Assembly (NCBI GenBank): GCA_016765335.1
Contig: JAESQE010000137.1
Span: 8,376 to 16,064 of the forward strand
From: Planctomycetaceae bacterium
Lineage (GTDB): Bacteria; Planctomycetota; Planctomycetia; Planctomycetales; Planctomycetaceae
Direction of reading: 5' to 3'
DNA length: 7,689 nucleotides
Shown here: positions 5,017 through 7,689 of the stretch, piece after piece
Numbering within the stretch: the stretch's first letter is position 1
How the letters are laid out: every line of letters starts with the position of its first letter
The notes under the pieces: model-generated
Database searches by the model: none
Seen by the model: only the letters and a program-made list of their open reading frames with translations
Told to the model about the DNA's origin: nothing
Made by a program: the position numbers and the translations under genes

Positions 5017-6300
5017 TCACGAATTCTGGGACAGCCACCACAGCTTCCAGGTTCGCTCATCGTAGCCAAAATCAGTGCTTGTCAGCGATTTTAGTGTTTC
5101 AAGCACTTCGGGATTCTGCTGATCGATACGAACAGTTCGCAGCTGTTTCGCTTGCGGACCACTTCCCTGCCAGGAAATATTTTCGGGGGGAATTTGCCCT
5201 GTCAAAAGGCCAGCCATAATTTCAGGGGGAAGCTGGTGCCCTTGTAGTCCCTGAGAGACATTGCCTCCTGGTCCCATTGTGAACCCAACAGCCGGGGCGT
5301 TCACTTCGATTCGGTATTTGTGAGATGTCACAAGTGCATCTATTAAATGCGGGATTGCCTGCTTGTCTCCTGTTTTAAGCAATGCGGAAGCTGCACGCCG
5401 CACAATGACATTTTCCTGATTACTCAGGTGCCCAATAAGCACCTGGTTAGCAAGGTTCAATTGCGATTCGGGCACCGAACTGATCGCTCGCTGGCGAACT
5501 CCCTGGTCTGAATCGTAAATGCCCTGCACAACTAAGGCTGTGATGGCTGATGGTGCATCGATCCGAGCCAGGACATTAATGTAAAGCAGCCGAATGTCTC
5601 GCGAAGGCTGATCGGCAAAGATCTTTCTCAGTGCAGGGACAGCTTGAGGGTCTCGAATAGATTGAATTTGCTCAACCGCCTGTGCTCGCTGCTTCTCGTA
5701 TCGACCAGTGAGCCAGTTAGCCCAAAGATGAATCCTTGCATACCATTGCTGTTGCGATACTCGATCGGCCTCTGTGTTTTCGAGTAGCGATTTCTCTTCT
5801 GGCGTGATAAATTTTCCGCGATGGCGAACATATCCGCGAGACAGCATGTGTTCCGCATGGGTGGCCCATTTGCCTTCTCTTCTGACGTGTCTGAGTGCTA
5901 TATGTGCTTGTTCGTGCTCAGGAGAAAGCTTCAGAATTTCATACAGGTGTTTTTCTCTTTGAGGTTTTAGTCGATTATTCATGCACCATTGAGTCAGGCC
6001 CCAAAGAGATTCGATGTCTGGTGATGTCAGTCTTACCTGAATTTCATACTCTTCATACGCAAGCGAACGGCGAGTAATAAAGTCAACTTCCTGGGTAGAG
6101 ACAGAAACAGTTGCCCCGGAAACAGTTTTAATACTGAGTCGATTTGGGTAGGCTAATTCTTGCGGAGTGATTTTCCCTCGAACCTCTCCCCCATGCTTCA
6201 AGCGAATTAAGTCAGCTGAAGACTCAGTTGCCAGCCCCAAAGTGAGGCAAACGCTTGTGGAAACGTGCAGGAGCAGAAGGTGTGTGCGGTTCAAGTTCAT
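5017..6300 (-). CDS. Exported HEAT-repeat protein of unknown function
   Basis: The 427-residue protein starts at ATG 6300-6298, with no clear Shine-Dalgarno, and ends at TGA. Residues 1-29 form a signal peptide: NLNR, a hydrophobic core LLLLHVSTSVCLTLGLA, then a probable cut at SSA|D. Next comes a short beta-rich stretch with GGEVRGKI and VDFITRR (about 31-78). Then follow an alpha-helical region with a tetratricopeptide-like LSPEHEQAHIAL (125-136), a motif SRGYVRHRGKFITPEE (154-169), and HEAT-type helical pairs at about 205-325. A Gly/Pro-rich loop lies at about 335-385. The C-terminal motif is FGYDERTWKLWW (411-422). I recall similar proteins with the RGYV..GK..TPEE and FGYD..W..WW motifs from planctomycetes, but no function is established. 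HEAT repeats bind other proteins, so a periplasmic scaffold is conceivable. It is divergent from the beta-propeller gene. Confidence 0.85.
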   Translation of the reverse strand: MNLNRTHLLLLHVSTSVCLTLGLATESSADLIRLKHGGEVRGKITPQELAYPNRLSIKTVSGATVSVSTQEVDFITRRSLAYEEYEIQVRLTSPDIESLWGLTQWCMNNRLKPQREKHLYEILKLSPEHEQAHIALRHVRREGKWATHAEHMLSRGYVRHRGKFITPEEKSLLENTEADRVSQQQWYARIHLWANWLTGRYEKQRAQAVEQIQSIRDPQAVPALRKIFADQPSRDIRLLYINVLARIDAPSAITALVVQGIYDSDQGVRQRAISSVPESQLNLANQVLIGHLSNQENVIVRRAASALLKTGDKQAIPHLIDALVTSHKYRIEVNAPAVGFTMGPGGNVSQGLQGHQLPPEIMAGLLTGQIPPENISWQGSGPQAKQLRTVRIDQQNPEVLETLKSLTSTDFGYDERTWKLWWLSQNS

Positions 6301-6402
6301 GGAGATTAAGTCAAATGTCTTTGCGGGTCTGTCAGAAGTTCAATTTCAGAAAAGTGTCTGTCTCTAAGTGGTAGTTGCTATTCGCAATCGGCTACCTACT
6401 TG

Positions 6403-6430
6403 ATTATGTGGTCTATGAGCTGTCAGGCAA
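6403..6430 (-). promoter_or_regulatory. Promoter candidate for the HEAT-repeat gene
   Basis: The minus strand reads TTGCCT (6430-6425), a 16-bp spacer and CATAAT (6408-6403). The -10 matches consensus at five of six positions and the -35 at four. A start near 6396 would leave a leader of about 95 nt to the ATG at 6300. A weak stem (TTGC/GCAA) lies just downstream. Confidence 0.35.
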
Positions 6431-6477
6431 GGATTTCCTGGTGCCCGAGAAAATAATTCACGAAATGTGCCCTAGTG

Positions 6478-6498
6478 TCCACTGATTGATTGAGTGGA
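6478..6498. repeat. Inverted repeat TCCACT-N9-AGTGGA
   Basis: Perfect 6-bp arms flank nine bases (GATTGATTG), a 21-bp symmetric site lying between the two divergent promoter candidates. The size and position resemble a dimeric regulator operator. No regulator gene is in the window, so this rests on symmetry alone. Confidence 0.3.
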
Positions 6499-6532
6499 TT
6501 GGGGAAATACGAGTCCGGATACATCTATTGTA

Positions 6533-6560
6533 TCGACAGAAATACCCACAATCCTATGAT
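6533..6560 (+). promoter_or_regulatory. Promoter candidate for the beta-propeller gene
   Basis: TCGACA (6533-6538) and TATGAT (6555-6560) each match the sigma-70 consensus at five of six positions and are 16 bp apart. A start near 6567 gives a leader of about 175 nt before the ATG at 6742. The -10 box lies inside the left arm of an 11-bp inverted repeat, which suggests regulation at this promoter. Confidence 0.45.
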
Positions 6561-6598
6561 TTCAATCAGACAGGCACTGGAATAGTGTGAAATCATAG
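6554..6598. repeat. Perfect 11-bp inverted repeat overlapping a -10 box
   Basis: CTATGATTTCA (6554-6564) and TGAAATCATAG (6588-6598) are perfect inverted copies separated by 23 bp. A nested 4-bp stem CACT/AGTG (6575-6578, 6584-6587) abuts the right arm. No T-run follows on either strand, so it is not a terminator. It could be a two-site operator for a dimeric repressor, or a hairpin at the start of the beta-propeller mRNA. Confidence 0.6.
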
Positions 6599-6741
6599 CG
6601 TTACACTTACTATCAGACGATGTTTCTACCTAGGGACACCGATTCCTTTGCAAGAACTTTTGATGAGGTACTTGCCTGGGATGTTAATGTTTTTTTGCGT
6701 GACACGCATTTGCAGGCCATATAAGCCTCTGGAGTATTCGG

Positions 6742-7689
6742 ATGAATCGGAAGATAACGGTTCTGTGTTTAATGACTGTTGTAACTGCCCTTAGTGTAGT
6801 TCAATCTGCCTCAGCCCAGAACAATTTACTAAATGAGACTCCGCTGCCTTCTTCGCGGATTTTAAACCGTTTTGGTTTGGAGCGAACCTGGTGGGGGCAA
6901 GCGACATTGAATTCGGCTCGCGACAAAATTATGCATGTTGCTTTGGACGAACGCATTGTCGTGATGATTGCATCTTCGGGTATTGTGACTGCTTTCGATG
7001 CCGAAAGTGGGCACAAGCTGTGGGTGATTCGCATCGGTCGAAATGATCAAACAACTTTAATGCCCGTGATGAATGAGAAGCAGGTGTTTATTGTTTCCGG
7101 CCTGAAGCTTTATGCGTTAGACCGCCTCAGCGGAGGTATTATCTGGGAACTCAATCTACCACAATTTCCCTCGACTGCTCCCTCGGCTGATGAAAATCAA
7201 ATTTACATCGGAACCCTTGATGGCAGCGTCTATGCGTTCGACATAAGAAAAATCAAAGAGCTTTATCAGGAAAGACTGCTTCCCGAATATTCTCTCTCTG
7301 CCCAGAGATGGCGATATAAAACGGGTGCTAAAATCACTTCGCCTCCTGTCACAACAGGTCGTGTGGTCAGCTTTGCTTCACGTGACCATTCTTTGTATGC
7401 GGTGAGTGCAAAGACAAGAAGGTTGCTGTATCAGTTCGAAACAGATTCGCCGATTTCTGCTCCAATCATTAAGCATGGGAAGCATATTTATCTGGCCTCC
7501 GAAGATTTCAATTTCTATTGTCTGAATGCAGAAAATGGTCAGGTGCAATGGTCGTTTCTGTCTGGAGTTCCTATTCGCAGGTCGCCTTATGTCATTGGTA
7601 ATCAAGTTTTGGTTCTCCCGGAAGCTGGCGGAATTAGCGCATTGAGAATTGAGAATGGCAGAGAAATCTGGCCCAAGCCTCAAATGCGT
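6742..7689 (+). CDS. Exported PQQ-like beta-propeller protein (cut by window edge)
   Basis: The ATG at 6742 opens 316 codons with no stop up to the right edge. GGAG (6731-6734) precedes it by 7 nt and decides the start. Residues 1-25 are a signal peptide (basic NRK, hydrophobic core, cut at ASA|Q). Repeats of the PQQ/pyrrolo-quinoline quinone type follow, each a strand, then a YALD-like turn, SG and a W strand. They are TAFDAESGHKLW (83-94), LYALDRLSGGIIW (123-135), IYIGTLDGSVYAFD (154-167), LYAVSAKTRRLLYQF (218-232), FYCLNAENGQVQW (258-270) and ISALRIENGREIW (298-310). That makes about six blades so far. Such propellers occur in quinoprotein dehydrogenases, the outer-membrane assembly factor BamB and many uncharacterised planctomycete proteins. 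No catalytic calcium or PQQ-binding residues can be assigned, so a structural or binding role is as likely as an enzymatic one. Confidence 0.9.
   Translation, partial: MNRKITVLCLMTVVTALSVVQSASAQNNLLNETPLPSSRILNRFGLERTWWGQATLNSARDKIMHVALDERIVVMIASSGIVTAFDAESGHKLWVIRIGRNDQTTLMPVMNEKQVFIVSGLKLYALDRLSGGIIWELNLPQFPSTAPSADENQIYIGTLDGSVYAFDIRKIKELYQERLLPEYSLSAQRWRYKTGAKITSPPVTTGRVVSFASRDHSLYAVSAKTRRLLYQFETDSPISAPIIKHGKHIYLASEDFNFYCLNAENGQVQWSFLSGVPIRRSPYVIGNQVLVLPEAGGISALRIENGREIWPKPQMR

Larger units (their letters stand above)
6301..6741. other. Divergent intergenic region between the HEAT-repeat and beta-propeller genes
   Basis: No ORF here looks coding in either direction. The 441 bp hold a promoter candidate for each flanking gene, a short and a long inverted repeat (listed separately), and a small palindrome TGCGTGACACGCA (6696-6708) next to a T-run. 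The arrangement suggests that the two exported-protein genes share a control region. Confidence 0.6.

Noticed and set aside
6695..6725. A promoter TTGCGT or GTGACA with TATAAG close to the beta-propeller gene
   Set aside because: The spacings (19 or 15 bp) are poor, and the start would fall on the Shine-Dalgarno at 6731, leaving no room for a normal leader.
7378..7683. A 101-codon minus-strand ORF in the right end
   Set aside because: It is antisense to the beta-propeller gene, whose repeat pattern and signal peptide show that the plus strand is coding.

Overview
The window looks like a piece of a Planctomycetota chromosome of moderate GC. This is inferred from three things: an EF-Tu with the aberrant switch I sequence that I recall from other planctomycete EF-Tu proteins, a three-helix SecE, and exported HEAT-repeat and PQQ-type beta-propeller proteins of kinds common in that phylum. 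No rRNA, phage, transposon or CRISPR is visible. Species cannot be named from the sequence.

Right to left on the minus strand, about 1-4840 is the classical translation/transcription block of bacteria. A stable-RNA-type promoter (4809-4836) precedes tRNA-Thr(UGU), tRNA-Tyr(GUA), tRNA-Gly(UCC), tRNA-Thr(GGU) and tuf. A strong terminator follows tuf at about 2684-2726. Then come rpmG (ribosomal protein L33, 51 residues), tRNA-Trp(CCA), secE, nusG, rplK and the first 95 codons of rplA, which runs off the left edge. The tRNA order in front of tuf matches the Escherichia coli thrU-tyrU-glyT-thrT-tufB operon. These genes work together: the tRNAs are EF-Tu cargo, L33, L11 and L1 are 50S proteins, SecE anchors the SecYEG translocon, and NusG links RNA polymerase to the ribosome.

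The intergenic stretches of this block hold regulatory structure. secE has a Shine-Dalgarno sequence locked in a hairpin, followed by a 12-codon ORF with two Trp codons that ends in TAATG on an in-frame secE start. nusG has its own good promoter, a large hairpin upstream of it and a terminator-like hairpin in its leader. rplK has a bulged hairpin touching its ribosome binding site, a candidate for autogenous control by L1.

The right part (5017-7689) carries two divergent genes for exported proteins of unknown function. One is a minus-strand HEAT-repeat protein (5017-6300). The other is a plus-strand PQQ-like beta-propeller protein that starts at 6742 and is cut by the right edge. The 441-bp region between them contains a promoter candidate for each gene and two inverted repeats. 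The longer repeat (two perfect 11-bp arms) has the -10 box of the plus-strand promoter inside its left arm.
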